64,000 nucleotides of DNA from Calothrix sp. NIES-2098. Its GTDB lineage: Bacteria > Cyanobacteriota > Cyanobacteriia > Cyanobacteriales > Nostocaceae. The notes under the pieces are model-generated. The model made no database searches. It was given only the letters and a program-made list of their open reading frames with translations, and was not told the DNA's origin. Position 1 is the first letter of the stretch. Every line of letters begins with the position of its first letter. Shown here piece after piece: positions 16,117-25,987 of this stretch. The DNA lies in NCBI GenBank assembly GCA_002368175.1, contig AP018172.1:6761001-6825000 (forward strand). The letters run 5' to 3'. A program made the translations under genes and the position numbers.

Positions 16117-16917
16117 CTAAATCGGTGTTCTAGTGGGGATACGTTCAATTTGTGCGTAGCCACTGAAAATTAACTGTTTGCCTTGAGTTTCTAATCGGTT
16201 GAGCCGCATAGTGATGCCATCAAGATCAAAGCGCTCCAAATCTACCATCCGATCCAAAATTGGAGCTAATGCATAGCTCAAAGTTTCAGAAATTTTCCAT
16301 TGAGATTCTGGCACAGTATCTGCTTCAAACTTCGGGTTGCAGAAGACAAGGCGACGCCGCCGTTCAATGGCTATGGTTGCACTTAGGCTAATCGGTACGA
16401 GTTCGCCATTGCTGAGGTCGGCCTTAGCCGAAATTCGCACCCGATTGTTGGGTAACAACTGGAGCTGCATAGCTTCAAAGGAGACCAGCTCACCGCCAGA
16501 TATATCTTTTAAAGCAGGCAGAGAAAGATTTAGCAGCCGCTTTTTGACTAGTTCTGCCTTAAAAGCTTGGTTAATACTTGCTTCTGATAGGGTAACTTGA
16601 GCAATAGCTTGAGTGGGTTGCTTGAGAGTGAGTTTTCCTCTCAAAACATTGCTGAAATCAATTACTACAGCATCGGTCTGGAAGGATAATTCTTCGGCCC
16701 TGAAATCTCCACGAATGATTAGCCCTCGTCCCCTCATTTTGAAGCTATCGATGCTGCCTTGCAACAGTTTACTCGATGGATTGCATTGGACAAAGACTTC
16801 TACTGACTCGCTTTGAGTAAATAGGTAGCGAATTGTTTTGCTGGCAACAGTGTTAAGTAAACGCTCTCCCCAATCACCGCCAGTAGGATTAGTTAAATCG
16901 GTAAGGCTGTTAAACAT
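16117..16917 (-). CDS. DUF2993 (LmeA-like) protein
   Basis: A protein of about 266 aa of the DUF2993 family common in cyanobacteria. It has alternating beta-rich segments (VEVFVQCNPSSKLLQGSIDS, MRGRGLIIRG, RVRISAKADLSNGELVPI) expected for a tubular lipid-binding fold. I chose ATG 16917 because GGAGG lies 9 nt upstream; the TTG at 16935 would place that site inside the gene. It starts 56 bp after nblA on the same strand, so the two may be co-transcribed. Confidence 0.75.
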   Translation of the reverse strand: MFNSLTDLTNPTGGDWGERLLNTVASKTIRYLFTQSESVEVFVQCNPSSKLLQGSIDSFKMRGRGLIIRGDFRAEELSFQTDAVVIDFSNVLRGKLTLKQPTQAIAQVTLSEASINQAFKAELVKKRLLNLSLPALKDISGGELVSFEAMQLQLLPNNRVRISAKADLSNGELVPISLSATIAIERRRRLVFCNPKFEADTVPESQWKISETLSYALAPILDRMVDLERFDLDGITMRLNRLETQGKQLIFSGYAQIERIPTRTPI

Positions 16918-16973
16918 AGAAATTTGCCTCCGCAAAACTTCTTCGGCTTAATCCTAATATTTGCTTCTCAGCT

Positions 16974-17171
16974 TTACCCAGAGACTGCATCTGAATCTAG
17001 TTTCCACTCCTGCTTCAGCAATTCCTTGTAAGTTGTTTCCTGGATCAACATCTGCTCGTATAGTTTGAGCAAAAATGCCTGGGCTTGTTCCTGAGACATA
17101 TACTGCACTTGGTCAGCAAAGCTTCTCAGGCTAAATTCTTGTTCTAAAGATAATTTGATGGGCTGATTCAT
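16974..17171 (-). CDS. nblA: NblA phycobilisome degradation adaptor
   Basis: A 65-aa protein with the NblA signature: LSLEQEFSLRSFADQV, the conserved MSQEQAQAFLLKLYEQM helix, then a C-terminal TYKELLKQEW. NblA is a small helical dimer that binds phycobiliproteins and hands them to a Clp protease for degradation during nitrogen or sulfur starvation. The length is normal. GGAG lies 9 nt before the ATG. A 7-3-7 palindrome at 17308-17324 lies about 140 bp upstream. A clpP gene is 2.7 kb away on the other strand, probably by chance. Confidence 0.92.
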   Translation of the reverse strand: MNQPIKLSLEQEFSLRSFADQVQYMSQEQAQAFLLKLYEQMLIQETTYKELLKQEWKLDSDAVSG

Positions 17172-17307
17172 CGCTGGCTCCTGTGCCCAAATTGGGCGAC
17201 AACTAGAGGATCAATGCTGGCTATCTTTGTCTGAAGCTAATACCTCGCTGATGTCGGTAAGTCATACACTTCATGAGGTATTGGGCACATGAGTGTGACA
17301 GATTTGT

Positions 17308-17324
17308 GTAGTTATATTAACTAC
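17308..17324. promoter_or_regulatory. palindrome upstream of nblA
   Basis: GTAGTTATATTAACTAC is a perfect 7-3-7 inverted repeat between nblA and a weak divergent ORF. It contains GTA and TAC ends like NtcA sites but with 11 rather than 8 intervening bases, so it is not a canonical NtcA box. Operator function is inference. Confidence 0.35.
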
Positions 17325-17350
17325 TATAACAATTTATTTACAAAACGGAG

Positions 17351-17662
17351 ATGAGATTAGCGTGTTCAGAAATGGATTCTGCTGGGCTATACACCTCAGC
17401 AAAGACATCTCAATTGCGATTTGACTTGTATGGTGAGAGTTTCCGCATTTTTGGGCTGAGTACTATCAACTACATTATTGATTTTGTGGCGATCGCTTTT
17501 CCATCCTTAGAAGTACTTGGTCGCTGGATGTTTAATTGCTGGGTTCAAAAACTGATTGTTGAGGAGTTAGAAACACGCACAATTTTTGAACATCAACAAG
17601 TAAAAATCTCCGTAGCCAACGCTTTTTCTCATAATTTTTCTTGCTGGATCAAAGAGAACTAA
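17351..17662 (+). CDS. hypothetical protein, weak gene candidate
   Basis: A 103-aa ORF with a hydrophobic middle (FGLSTINYIIDFVAIAFPSL) and a helical, charged second half. GGAG touches the ATG with no spacing, which is poor for initiation; a later ATG at 17372 has no better site. Divergent from nblA across the palindrome. No family recognised; it may not be a gene. Confidence 0.3.
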   Translation: MRLACSEMDSAGLYTSAKTSQLRFDLYGESFRIFGLSTINYIIDFVAIAFPSLEVLGRWMFNCWVQKLIVEELETRTIFEHQQVKISVANAFSHNFSCWIKEN

Positions 17663-18232
17663 ATAGTTAGAAACTATGTACTGTAAAGGTAGATAGATGT
17701 TTTTTAAATTGGAATAGAATGCCTGGTTTCTGAGAACTTTATATAAATAGATTACAATTTGCGGTTTCTGTGAGTAAATTTAGCAGATACTCGATCCCCT
17801 TGTTAGAGTGTGACGGTGGAGTAATTTCTGGTTAGAACTCAGTTTATATCCATCTTATCTATTGACTGATTGCCAATTCCAGAAATGGTGGAAAGGTATT
17901 TCTCCGACTGCTTTACATAGACTCAGAGGCACGATGGTCGAGAAATATTTAGATTACTCATTTAATGACATTTAGAAATATTTCACCCCGTTACTTACCA
18001 ATTGTTGATATTTCCAGTAACACTCAAATTTTGCTTAAGACTACCCAAAAAAGGGTCTCAGATTTGTCAAAAAGTATAAGGCTTTGAAAGCCAAACTTCT
18101 AAGCAATCTCTTACTTTCAATGGTTTATGTTTTGTCTTAGCGTGTGCCTAAAAAGCTTCACCTGCAACAAAAACTTTCATCTCAACATTGGCATTCAACG
18201 CATTGAGACTTCAACTTTAGAGGCTTGATTTT
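17663..18232. other. intergenic, no feature seen
   Basis: About 570 bp before the short-chain dehydrogenase gene. I see no credible ORF or strong hairpin. GAGG about 9 nt before 18233 is the ribosome site of that gene. Confidence 0.5.
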
Positions 18233-19072
18233 ATGAACATTCAAGGAAAGATAGCTCTTGTTACCGGAGCGAGTCGCGGAATTGGCCGAGCGATCGCTGT
18301 AGAACTGGCAAAACAAGGAGCAAAACGTCTGTTGTTGCTGGCGCGCGATCGCCAACAGTTAACTGAAGTCGCTATGGAAATTGAGGCACTAGGAGTGGAA
18401 GCTGTTATCTTACCGTTGGATCTGACTCAGCTAGTGGAGGTGAACATTGCACTAGCTCAAGCTTGGCGAGACTATGGCCCAATTGATCTACTTGTCAACT
18501 GTGCTGGAGTAGCACACCAAGTTCCCTTTTTAAAGTCCCAACTATTACAGGTGCAGGAAGAGATCAACGTTAATTTAATTGGAATGTACACTATTACTCG
18601 CCTGATTGCGCGTCGGATGGCAGTACAACGACAAGGAAGGATTGTGAATGTTTCCAGCTTAATGGGTAAAGTTGCAGCACCATCAATGGCTACCTATTCA
18701 GCTACTAAGTTTGCGATTTTAGGTTTCACCCAAGCTTTACGTGGTGAACTAGCAGCACATAATATTCAAGTGATGGCTTTGCTACCATCTCTAACCGATA
18801 CTCACATGGTGCGAGATTTACAGTGGTTTCGCTGGGTAGTGCCGATGACTCCGGAAAAAGTAGCTCACGCACTCATTACTGGACTACATAAAGAATCCCC
18901 TGAGATATTGGTGGGATGGCAAAGCTATTTAGCGGTGTGGTGTAACCGTATTGCTCCCATGCTGTTGGAAATGCTTTTAATGATGGCGTCTCCCATATAT
19001 AGAGATGGACAAAAGCGATTTCCTACTCCCCGATCGATGCCTAGCGCTAGTTTTGGATCTGTCACAAACTAA
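18233..19072 (+). CDS. short-chain dehydrogenase/reductase
   Basis: A 279-aa classical SDR. It has the cofactor loop VTGASRGIGRA (about residues 10-20), where the following Arg in LLLARDR suggests NADP(H). NCAGVAH is the NNAG-type motif, NVSSLMG carries the catalytic Ser, and YSATK the catalytic Tyr and Lys. The C-terminal 60 residues contain a hydrophobic stretch (NRIAPMLLEMLLMMASPIY) that could touch the membrane, as in acyl-lipid or ketosphinganine reductases. The substrate is not evident, and the gene stands alone. Confidence 0.85.
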   Translation: MNIQGKIALVTGASRGIGRAIAVELAKQGAKRLLLLARDRQQLTEVAMEIEALGVEAVILPLDLTQLVEVNIALAQAWRDYGPIDLLVNCAGVAHQVPFLKSQLLQVQEEINVNLIGMYTITRLIARRMAVQRQGRIVNVSSLMGKVAAPSMATYSATKFAILGFTQALRGELAAHNIQVMALLPSLTDTHMVRDLQWFRWVVPMTPEKVAHALITGLHKESPEILVGWQSYLAVWCNRIAPMLLEMLLMMASPIYRDGQKRFPTPRSMPSASFGSVTN

Positions 19073-19927
19073 TTCTCTAGAAATCCGATTTGATTTCTGA
19101 ACTGACTTGCGTGGTGCGCGCAGCACAAGCGCCATAGTCCGGCAATAGGCAACAGGGAAGAAAGTTCTTCGATTTGTACTGAAGTTGTTTCAAAAATCAA
19201 ATACTTGTATAAAAACAACTTACCCCTTTAACCGATCGCGCGCACGCTTGATACTGTTAAAGGGGCAAGTTTATAGCAGTAATAGTAGTGACTCAATTCA
19301 AGAACCCATAAGTATAGTGAATGCAGAACTCTTGTGTGTTACTTCACAAAATCTTGTTACCGCAAAGAAGGAAACACCAAGCTAACAATTGCTGCTGGTG
19401 TATCTGACAAAGGTATTGCAGCCTTTGTCTGAACTCTAGTATTTGGGTTAAGCCCTGCTATTAGGTGGAGTAAAAAAGTTATGATGGCGGCTTGCACAAG
19501 TTTTTCCAGCATGGCAGGTCTCCCTCTCGATGGACAGCATTTCTCAATAAAATCGTTACTCTAACTACACCCCTTACTATTCAATTACCGGATTTAGATA
19601 AATATTCCGGATAATTGCCCAGAGTAATAGTGAAAAAATGTTTAAAAAGTTACCAACACTTGACAAATTTCCACTAGTAATATTTGTGGATATGTTGGTT
19701 ACTCTACTCAGCAAGCTACAAATGTTATGTAGCAAAGCCTGAAACTAGAGGTTTGGTGGGTACTGATGATTGGGGGATACCTACTAAGACCCGACTACGG
19801 ATAAAAAGTGCCCGTTCAAATTCATCAAATTTGTCAAATTTAGAAGAAATGCGCTCTACTGTAGTGAGAGACAGCAATTAGCAGTTGTCCTCGATAAAAT
19901 GGATTTAAATAGCTACAAGCAGGCTGC
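19073..19927. other. long intergenic before clpP with a hairpin
   Basis: About 855 bp. An inverted repeat CCCCTTTAAC (19223-19232) / GTTAAAGGGG (19256-19265), extended outward by AACTT/AAGTT, gives a long hairpin with a 23-nt loop. It is not followed by a T run. Two ORFs of 65-66 codons here have unlikely composition and no ribosome site, and I do not call them. The clpP promoter must lie in the last few hundred bases. Confidence 0.45.
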
Positions 19928-20533
19928 ATGATTCCTATAGTCATTGAACAATCGGGTCGCGGCGAACGCGCCTTTGACATCTACTCACGGCTCTTACGTG
20001 AGAGGATCGTCTTTTTAGGACAACAGGTTGATAACTCCATAGCGAACTTGATTGTTGCCCAATTACTGTTTTTGGATGCTGAAGACCCGGAGAAAGATAT
20101 TTATTTGTACATCAATTCTCCAGGTGGTTCAGTGACTGCCGGTATGGGCATTTTTGATACTATGAAGCATATTCGCCCTGATGTCTGTACCATTTGTACC
20201 GGATTAGCTGCCAGCATGGGCGCTTTCTTGCTCAGTGCGGGTACTAAAGGTAAGCGGATGAGTCTACCCCATTCCCGGATTATGATTCATCAACCTTTAG
20301 GTGGTGCGCAAGGACAAGCAACTGATATTGAAATTCAGGCGCGAGAAATTTTGTATCACAAAAAGCGGTTGAACGACTATTTAGCCGAACACACGGGTCA
20401 ACCTCTTGAACGCATTGCGGAAGATACGGAACGCGACTTTTTCATGTCGCCGGAAGAAGCAAGAGACTATGGCTTAATTGACCAAGTTATTGACCGTCAT
20501 TCCGCAGGTAGCCGACCAATGGCTGTTGTTTAG
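19928..20533 (+). CDS. clpP: ATP-dependent Clp protease proteolytic subunit ClpP
   Basis: A 201-aa serine protease subunit. It shows the oxyanion/dimer region YINSPGGSVTAGMGIFDTM, the catalytic Ser in GLAASMGAF, the catalytic His in MIHQPLGGAQG and the Asp in the later helix region (EDTERDFFM). It forms heptameric rings with ClpC, ClpX or ClpR partners. Full length. Cyanobacteria carry several clpP paralogues, so the number of this one cannot be given from sequence alone. It is monocistronic, followed by a repeat block and convergent argB. Confidence 0.95.
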   Translation: MIPIVIEQSGRGERAFDIYSRLLRERIVFLGQQVDNSIANLIVAQLLFLDAEDPEKDIYLYINSPGGSVTAGMGIFDTMKHIRPDVCTICTGLAASMGAFLLSAGTKGKRMSLPHSRIMIHQPLGGAQGQATDIEIQAREILYHKKRLNDYLAEHTGQPLERIAEDTERDFFMSPEEARDYGLIDQVIDRHSAGSRPMAVV

Positions 20534-20536
20534 TTA

Positions 20537-20655
20537 AGGGTCAAAAGTCAAAAGTCAAGGGTCAAGGGTCAAGGGTCAATAGTCAATAGGCAAGTTTATT
20601 AATTATCCTCCTTGTCTTCCCTGTCTCCCTTGTCCCCCTTGTCTTCCTTGTCCTC
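20537..20655. repeat. heptamer and pyrimidine-rich repeat block
   Basis: Tandem TCAAAAG/TCAAGGG units (20537-20590) are followed by CCTTGTC-type heptamers (20605-20652) between the convergent clpP and argB genes. The second motif type recurs inside the STAND gene at 47279-47325. Confidence 0.85.
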
Positions 20656-20657
20656 GT

Positions 20658-21551
20658 TTACGATCTAAACTGAGAACTGAGAATCATTGTCCCAATACCA
20701 ACGTCGGTAAAGATTTCTAATAGTAAAGCGTGGGGAATGCGACCATCAATAATATGGGCGGCTTTGACTCCTTGAGCAAGCGATCGCACACAACAATTTA
20801 CTTTGGGAATCATCCCCCCACTGACAACACCGTTGTTAATCAAATCCCTGGCTTCGGGAATATCTACTTTCGGAATCAAAGTTGACGGATCTTTGTAATC
20901 TTTTAAAATGCCTCTGGTGTCAGTCAGTAAAATTAACTTTTCCGCCCCTAATGCTGCTGCTATTTCTCCAGCTACAGTATCGGCGTTAATGTTGTAGGCT
21001 TGTCCTGTTTCGTCGGCGGCGACACTTGAGACAACGGGAATATAGCCATTACTAGCCAAAGTTTCCAAAATTTTGATATTGACATTGCTGACTTCCCCGA
21101 CAAAGCCTATACCTTCTTGGCCTTGGGGACGGGCTGTGATTAAGTTACCATCTTTACCGCACAGGCCTACAGCCAAGCCACCAGCTTGGTTAATCAGTTC
21201 GACAATTTCTTTATTAACGCGCCCTACCAATACCATTTCCACCACATCCATTGTGGGCGCATCAGTGACTCGCAAACCATTCTTAAATTGCGCTTCAATT
21301 CCCAGTTTATCTAGCCAACTGTTAATTTCTGGCCCGCCACCGTGGACGAGAATTGGCCGCAAGCCAACGCAAGATAAGAAAACAATATCGCGGATAACTT
21401 TATCTTTGAGGGTGCTATCTTTCATGGCCGCGCCACCATATTTCACAACGACAGTGCGACCGGCGAATTGTTGAATATAAGGTAGCGCTTCACTTAGCAC
21501 TTGTACACGAGTGGCTTCGGCTTGCCTGATGTACTCAGTATCGTTGACCAT
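20658..21551 (-). CDS. argB: acetylglutamate kinase
   Basis: A 297-aa enzyme phosphorylating N-acetyl-L-glutamate, the controlled step of arginine synthesis. Motifs: VVKYGGAAM near the N-terminus (phosphate-binding Lys/Gly-Gly), LVHGGGPEI, the NADTVAGEIA substrate loop, and GGMIPKVNCC near the C-terminus. In cyanobacteria this kinase is activated by the PII protein and feedback-inhibited by arginine; the extended N-terminal helix expected for arginine sensing is present. Full length. It is interesting beside nblA and speA as nitrogen metabolism, though these are separate units. Confidence 0.95.
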   Translation of the reverse strand: MVNDTEYIRQAEATRVQVLSEALPYIQQFAGRTVVVKYGGAAMKDSTLKDKVIRDIVFLSCVGLRPILVHGGGPEINSWLDKLGIEAQFKNGLRVTDAPTMDVVEMVLVGRVNKEIVELINQAGGLAVGLCGKDGNLITARPQGQEGIGFVGEVSNVNIKILETLASNGYIPVVSSVAADETGQAYNINADTVAGEIAAALGAEKLILLTDTRGILKDYKDPSTLIPKVDIPEARDLINNGVVSGGMIPKVNCCVRSLAQGVKAAHIIDGRIPHALLLEIFTDVGIGTMILSSQFRS

Positions 21552-21809
21552 TATGAGGAGCTTTTGCGAATTAACACCTATCCAGTCAGTGTAGAAGACT
21601 TTGGAACTGGTAACAATCTCTTACGCAAAATTCAAGTATTACATTTGATATTAGTATATTTCTCTACCAAGTCATGGAGCGATAAATCTGCATAATTATT
21701 TTATGCTTATTTTGCTGCAATCCAGATATTAGTAAAAGAACAAGGTTTTTTTGCATTGCCAATCTTCATCTTTTTAACTGCGATCGGTATATTAAGTATT
21801 AATTAATCT

Positions 21810-23210
21810 ATGAATTCTCAAAAAGAAACCAAGCTGCTAATTTTATCTCTGCTGTTGACTATTGGTGTATTAGGTTTAGGCTTCTGGTTGTGGAATCAAT
21901 TCTCAGGTAAGAGTTTAAATTCCTTACTACCGGGTAATAATCAGCAATCAACTTCAGGAGCTACATCAGCAAGAATCAGTACAGGAGAGAAAATATTAGT
22001 AATTGCTGACACTAGTCCTGATAAAGAAGCTGGAGTACAAGCCTTTGCTAAGAGTGATTTTGCCACAGCTACAGCTAAGTTCAAAGCATCTCTGCTCAAA
22101 AATCGCAACGATCCTGAAGCCTTAATTTATCTAAATAATTCCCAAGCCAAAAATAGCAAATCCCTGAAAATTGCTGTTAGCGTACCTATTGGCGGGAATC
22201 TAGATGTGGCCAAAGAGATTTTGCGAGGTGTGGCTCAAGCTCAAGATGAGGTAAATCGCAGTGGCGGCATCAATGGTAATCTACTGCAAGTGGCGATCGC
22301 TAACGATGATAATCAGCCAAGTCAATCTCAACAAATTGCCACTGAGTTAGTCAAAGATACCAGTATTTTAGCTGTAGTCGGACATAATTCTAGTAACGCT
22401 TCGATTGCGGCTGCGCCAATTTATCAGCAGGGAGGGTTAGTAACTATCTCTCCTAGCAGCACTGCTCAAAATCTTTCTGGGATTGGTAGCTATATATTTC
22501 GTACTGTTCCTAGTAACGGTTCGTTTGCTGAACGCCTCGCTAGTTACACAATCAAAACGGCACGTAAAACCAACATTGCTATTTGTGCTGATTCGCAATC
22601 GATTGATACTCAATCTTTTAAGGATGAGTTTATCAAAGGTATAGTGGCGGGTGGTGGTAAAGTTAATTCTACAAATTGTGATATTGCTAGTGCGAATTTT
22701 GACCCCAATACATTGATTTCACAATTTATTGGTAGTGGCGCGGATAGTTTAGTGTTAGCTCCGAATGTAGATAGAATTAACAAAGCTTTAGAACTAGCAG
22801 CCGCCAATAACGGCAAATTAACGCTGTTTGCTAGCCATACACTTTACACATTTAAAACTTTGCAGGTGGGAAAAGCTGATGTTAATGGCTTAGTGTTACC
22901 TGTACCTTGGCATCCTCAGGCAATTCCTGCCAATCCTTTTGTGCAAAATGCTGTGAAACTTTGGGGTGGCAATGTTAATTGGCGCACAGCTACAGCTTAT
23001 GATGCGACTATAGCGATCGCTAAAGGTTTACAACAAACTAGTACTCGCGATGGCTTGGAAACGGTGCTGCATAGTTCTAGTTTCTCAGTAAATGGAGCTA
23101 CAGGTAAAATTCAATTTCTCCCGTCAGGCGATCGCAGTGGCGCAGCTATCTTAGTTAAGGTGCAACCTAGTAGTAAATCTGCTACTGGCTATGACTTTGT
23201 GCCATTGTAG
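21810..23210 (+). CDS. branched-chain amino acid-type substrate-binding protein, membrane anchored
   Basis: A 466-aa protein with one N-terminal membrane helix (about residues 9-28) and no lipobox. A low-complexity linker and a short TPR-like segment (FAKSDFATATAKFKASLLKN, about 78-97) follow. From about 125 it has a type 1 periplasmic-binding fold (IAVSVPIGGNLDVAKEILRG, VVGHNSSNASIAAAPIYQQ, FRTVPSNGSFAERLASY). No permease or ATPase is adjacent, so it may serve as a sensor or scavenger rather than a dedicated importer. Similar anchored forms occur in cyanobacteria, often near kinases. Confidence 0.8.
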   Translation: MNSQKETKLLILSLLLTIGVLGLGFWLWNQFSGKSLNSLLPGNNQQSTSGATSARISTGEKILVIADTSPDKEAGVQAFAKSDFATATAKFKASLLKNRNDPEALIYLNNSQAKNSKSLKIAVSVPIGGNLDVAKEILRGVAQAQDEVNRSGGINGNLLQVAIANDDNQPSQSQQIATELVKDTSILAVVGHNSSNASIAAAPIYQQGGLVTISPSSTAQNLSGIGSYIFRTVPSNGSFAERLASYTIKTARKTNIAICADSQSIDTQSFKDEFIKGIVAGGGKVNSTNCDIASANFDPNTLISQFIGSGADSLVLAPNVDRINKALELAAANNGKLTLFASHTLYTFKTLQVGKADVNGLVLPVPWHPQAIPANPFVQNAVKLWGGNVNWRTATAYDATIAIAKGLQQTSTRDGLETVLHSSSFSVNGATGKIQFLPSGDRSGAAILVKVQPSSKSATGYDFVPL

Positions 23211-23234
23211 TGCTCACAGCCTTGGGATCGGCAA

Positions 23235-23786
23235 TTAATTTTGGTGAGAAACAGGCTTTTTCATCACGCTGGGTATAGCTTCAATCACTCTCGTCGCAAT
23301 TGCTTCTGGTGTTTCCCTAGCGCTGATGCTGATTTGCAAATCGGCTTGAGAATAAAGCGGTTGTCGTTGTTCGAGAAGCGATCGCAATTTACCTTGAGGA
23401 TCGACATCTTGCAGTAATGGTCTTGTGGTATCCTCTTGCAAGCGGCTATAAAGTAAATCTACTGGCGCATCTAACCAAACAATCAAACCGTGGTGCAAGT
23501 AACCCCAATTTTCTTGTCGTAAAACTATACCCCCACCAGTGGCTATAGTTAACTTGGTAAAGGCACAAACTTGTGCTAAAACATCACTTTCTAACTGACG
23601 AAACGCCGCCTCACCTGACTCAGCAAACACCTGATTGATAGATTTTCCGGCTGCTTGGACAATCACATCATCAGTATCTACAAATCCATAACCTAGATGC
23701 TTGGCTAGTAAGCGTCCTACTGTTGTCTTACCGCTACCCATCATCCCGATTAAGTACAGGTTTACTCCTTGCAATAAGCTACTCAC
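23235..23786 (-). CDS. aroK: shikimate kinase
   Basis: A 183-aa kinase phosphorylating shikimate in aromatic amino acid synthesis. It has the P-loop GMMGSGKTTVG, the shikimate-binding VDTDDVI and FRQLESDVL, the TGGGIVLR loop, and the lid region with Arg in DTTRPLL. The start is GTG at 23786. Length is normal. It stands between the binding-protein gene (convergent) and the vMAP-N NTPase gene. Confidence 0.93.
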   Translation of the reverse strand: MSSLLQGVNLYLIGMMGSGKTTVGRLLAKHLGYGFVDTDDVIVQAAGKSINQVFAESGEAAFRQLESDVLAQVCAFTKLTIATGGGIVLRQENWGYLHHGLIVWLDAPVDLLYSRLQEDTTRPLLQDVDPQGKLRSLLEQRQPLYSQADLQISISARETPEAIATRVIEAIPSVMKKPVSHQN

Positions 23787-23889
23787 TGATGACTGCGCTC
23801 CAGTTATGAATTATCTTTCCTGAATTATTATTAGACCACAATCGCCTTCTTCTTGGGATCTTTGCACGAGCTAAAAACTAGCTGTAATT

Positions 23890-25521
23890 TTAAATCTCCG
23901 CATTCAGTCCATTATCTCTAATATAATTCTTCAGGTGTTCTGCAAAAATTGTATGGCTCATGAATAAGTAACCATCTTTATCTTTGCTTAATTGAAAGTT
24001 TTCTTCAATTAATCGTTCAACTATATACTCAATCAAAACTGGAGTCAGAGAAAAGCAGGATGCTTGTCGTTCAATTAAAGAACGTCTTTGTAAGAATTCC
24101 ATAGCCTCCAAGATTAATCTCCGCGACATTTGCGGCGATAATCCTGGGAGAATAATATTTCTTTGTAAATCTCTCACAGAAATAAAATTTGGATGCAGTG
24201 ATAACCAATATAATAAGTGTTTTTCTAACTGAGACAAACGATTAAATTGCTGGTCAAAAGTAGTGCGTATGTCGCCAAAAACTATCGTTCCCTGTTCGAT
24301 AAACTCAGCTATATTGCCATCAAATAATTCTTGAATTGTTGTCGTTACAAATTTAATAAATAGCGGATTTCCTGCATATCGCTCAATTAAAACTTGACAT
24401 TCTTCTGGTGAAGATTTGTTGGTTAAGCCTTTAGCTTTAAGAATTAAAATACTTTCTTCTGGATTTAAACCAGTTAATTTTAGAGAACGAACAGGTAATT
24501 CTTCTCCTTCCAAAGCAGCAATTTCTTGAGGTTTTTCTCGACTAGTAAATACTACACAGCTTTGATGTGGTAAATCGCCTAATCTTCTAATTAACTCGCC
24601 GTAACCCTCATATCCGCGACGATATCGAATTGGGGTAATTAGCGGTGTAAGCAAATTTTGTATACCCGCGCTGTTAGTTGTCAGTGTAGGATATTCTTGT
24701 AGACCGTCATTATCGCCACAGCCTAAAATCGAGTCAACCCGATCTAAGACAATCAAACACCGATAAGAGCGCAAACAATCAATCAGTTGCGAAATTTTAC
24801 TTTCTACGGTTTCTGCACTATTGGTATGAGATGCTGGAGATATCAGTTGAATCAGTTGATCTAAGAGTACCTCTAAAGGCGGTGCAAATTGGAGCGATCG
24901 CCAAATCACATATTCAAATCCATCCTGAATCTCTTCTGCCAACTTCACTGAAAAAGCGGTTTTACCAATTCCACCCATACCTAAAATTACTACAACCCGA
25001 CAGCGCTCTTGCAAAATCCAGGCTCGAACTTGAGCTAGTTCTTGCCGCCGCCCGTAGAATACACTGTTAGTAATGGATTCAGAATTATTTTCTAACTGGG
25101 TTGATTGATGAGCTAATAAATCCAACTCCATGTCTTTGTGGACTTTTATTGGACTAATCCCTGATTGTAAGTTAAACCAACCTTTTTTATAACCTGCCTT
25201 TTCTAACAACTGAGTCACCCGACTCCAAGTTTTAACTTTTACTGAGTCTCCCACCTGATTACTCAGCATTTCTTCTATATATTTATATAGTCCGTTAGAT
25301 AGATAAACTCTGACTGTACTGCTAGTCCCGCTTTGATATACCACCTTAGCAATTTCCGCAGGGCTACACCCACAAAGCAGGCCTCTGAGAAATTTTTTTT
25401 CTACAGGTGTCAAAGCTTTTCCTTTAGCTGACGCTAAATCTACGTATAATTTTTCTAATTCCCAATTATTTTTAGCTTCGATAAAATCTTCTTCTAGGCG
25501 ATGAGAATCCTCTGCTGCCAT
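23890..25521 (-). CDS. vMAP-N domain STAND-type NTPase without sensor repeats
   Basis: A 543-aa protein. Residues about 20-120 match the HTH-like N-terminal domain of cyanobacterial vMAP proteins (LTPVEKKFLRGLLCGCSPAE, then SSTVRVYLSNGLYKYIEEML). An NB-ARC-type ATPase follows: Walker A GMGGIGKTAFS (about 181-191), Walker B CLIVLDRVDS, a sensor-like VVFTSREKP and a winged-helix-like end (HLLYWLSLHPNFISVRDLQ). STAND proteins usually continue into WD40, TPR or LRR repeats; this one stops after the winged helix. It may be a switch or regulator whose sensor is another protein. Confidence 0.78.
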   Translation of the reverse strand: MAAEDSHRLEEDFIEAKNNWELEKLYVDLASAKGKALTPVEKKFLRGLLCGCSPAEIAKVVYQSGTSSTVRVYLSNGLYKYIEEMLSNQVGDSVKVKTWSRVTQLLEKAGYKKGWFNLQSGISPIKVHKDMELDLLAHQSTQLENNSESITNSVFYGRRQELAQVRAWILQERCRVVVILGMGGIGKTAFSVKLAEEIQDGFEYVIWRSLQFAPPLEVLLDQLIQLISPASHTNSAETVESKISQLIDCLRSYRCLIVLDRVDSILGCGDNDGLQEYPTLTTNSAGIQNLLTPLITPIRYRRGYEGYGELIRRLGDLPHQSCVVFTSREKPQEIAALEGEELPVRSLKLTGLNPEESILILKAKGLTNKSSPEECQVLIERYAGNPLFIKFVTTTIQELFDGNIAEFIEQGTIVFGDIRTTFDQQFNRLSQLEKHLLYWLSLHPNFISVRDLQRNIILPGLSPQMSRRLILEAMEFLQRRSLIERQASCFSLTPVLIEYIVERLIEENFQLSKDKDGYLFMSHTIFAEHLKNYIRDNGLNAEI

Positions 25522-25969
25522 TAGCGTTTTTTATGTAATAAAAGTAACTCACGCAATATATTAACGATTCTTTTATAAAATCAGAATAAATTAATGATGA
25601 ATTTCTAACGAATTTAATAACTTTCGTTAGGTGACTTAGCAGTTGTCACTTAGTTATCTTGGGCTTAACTGAAATTTAATAAAGATTGTTTGAAACTTTA
25701 AGGGAACAAATTCGGTCAATCCAAATAGCTAATACTCTCTTTGCTAGAAAGATATTGGTTTTACAAAATACTGTGTTTTTACTAACACAATACAAGCGAT
25801 GTAAGATTCACTTCTAGCAAGCTTTTCTCTCTCAATCTGGTAGGTCAAGGTGTAAATAATGACTAAATTTCTAACTAATATTGTACAAAAAATATTTGCG
25901 AAGTTGACGGTTTAGTCACAAAAAATACTCTAATTCTCACCTGAATCACTCCAGATCGATCAATGTGGT
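25522..25969. other. intergenic, no feature seen
   Basis: About 450 bp of AT-rich sequence between divergent genes. It must contain the promoters of the NTPase gene and of the small gene at 25988. No strong palindrome or RNA gene was recognised. Confidence 0.5.
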
Positions 25970-25987
25970 ATGTATGAGGTGCCGACC

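Noticed and set aside
19185..19881. Two plus ORFs of 66 and 65 codons before clpP
   Set aside because: No ribosome site, biased composition and no recognisable family.
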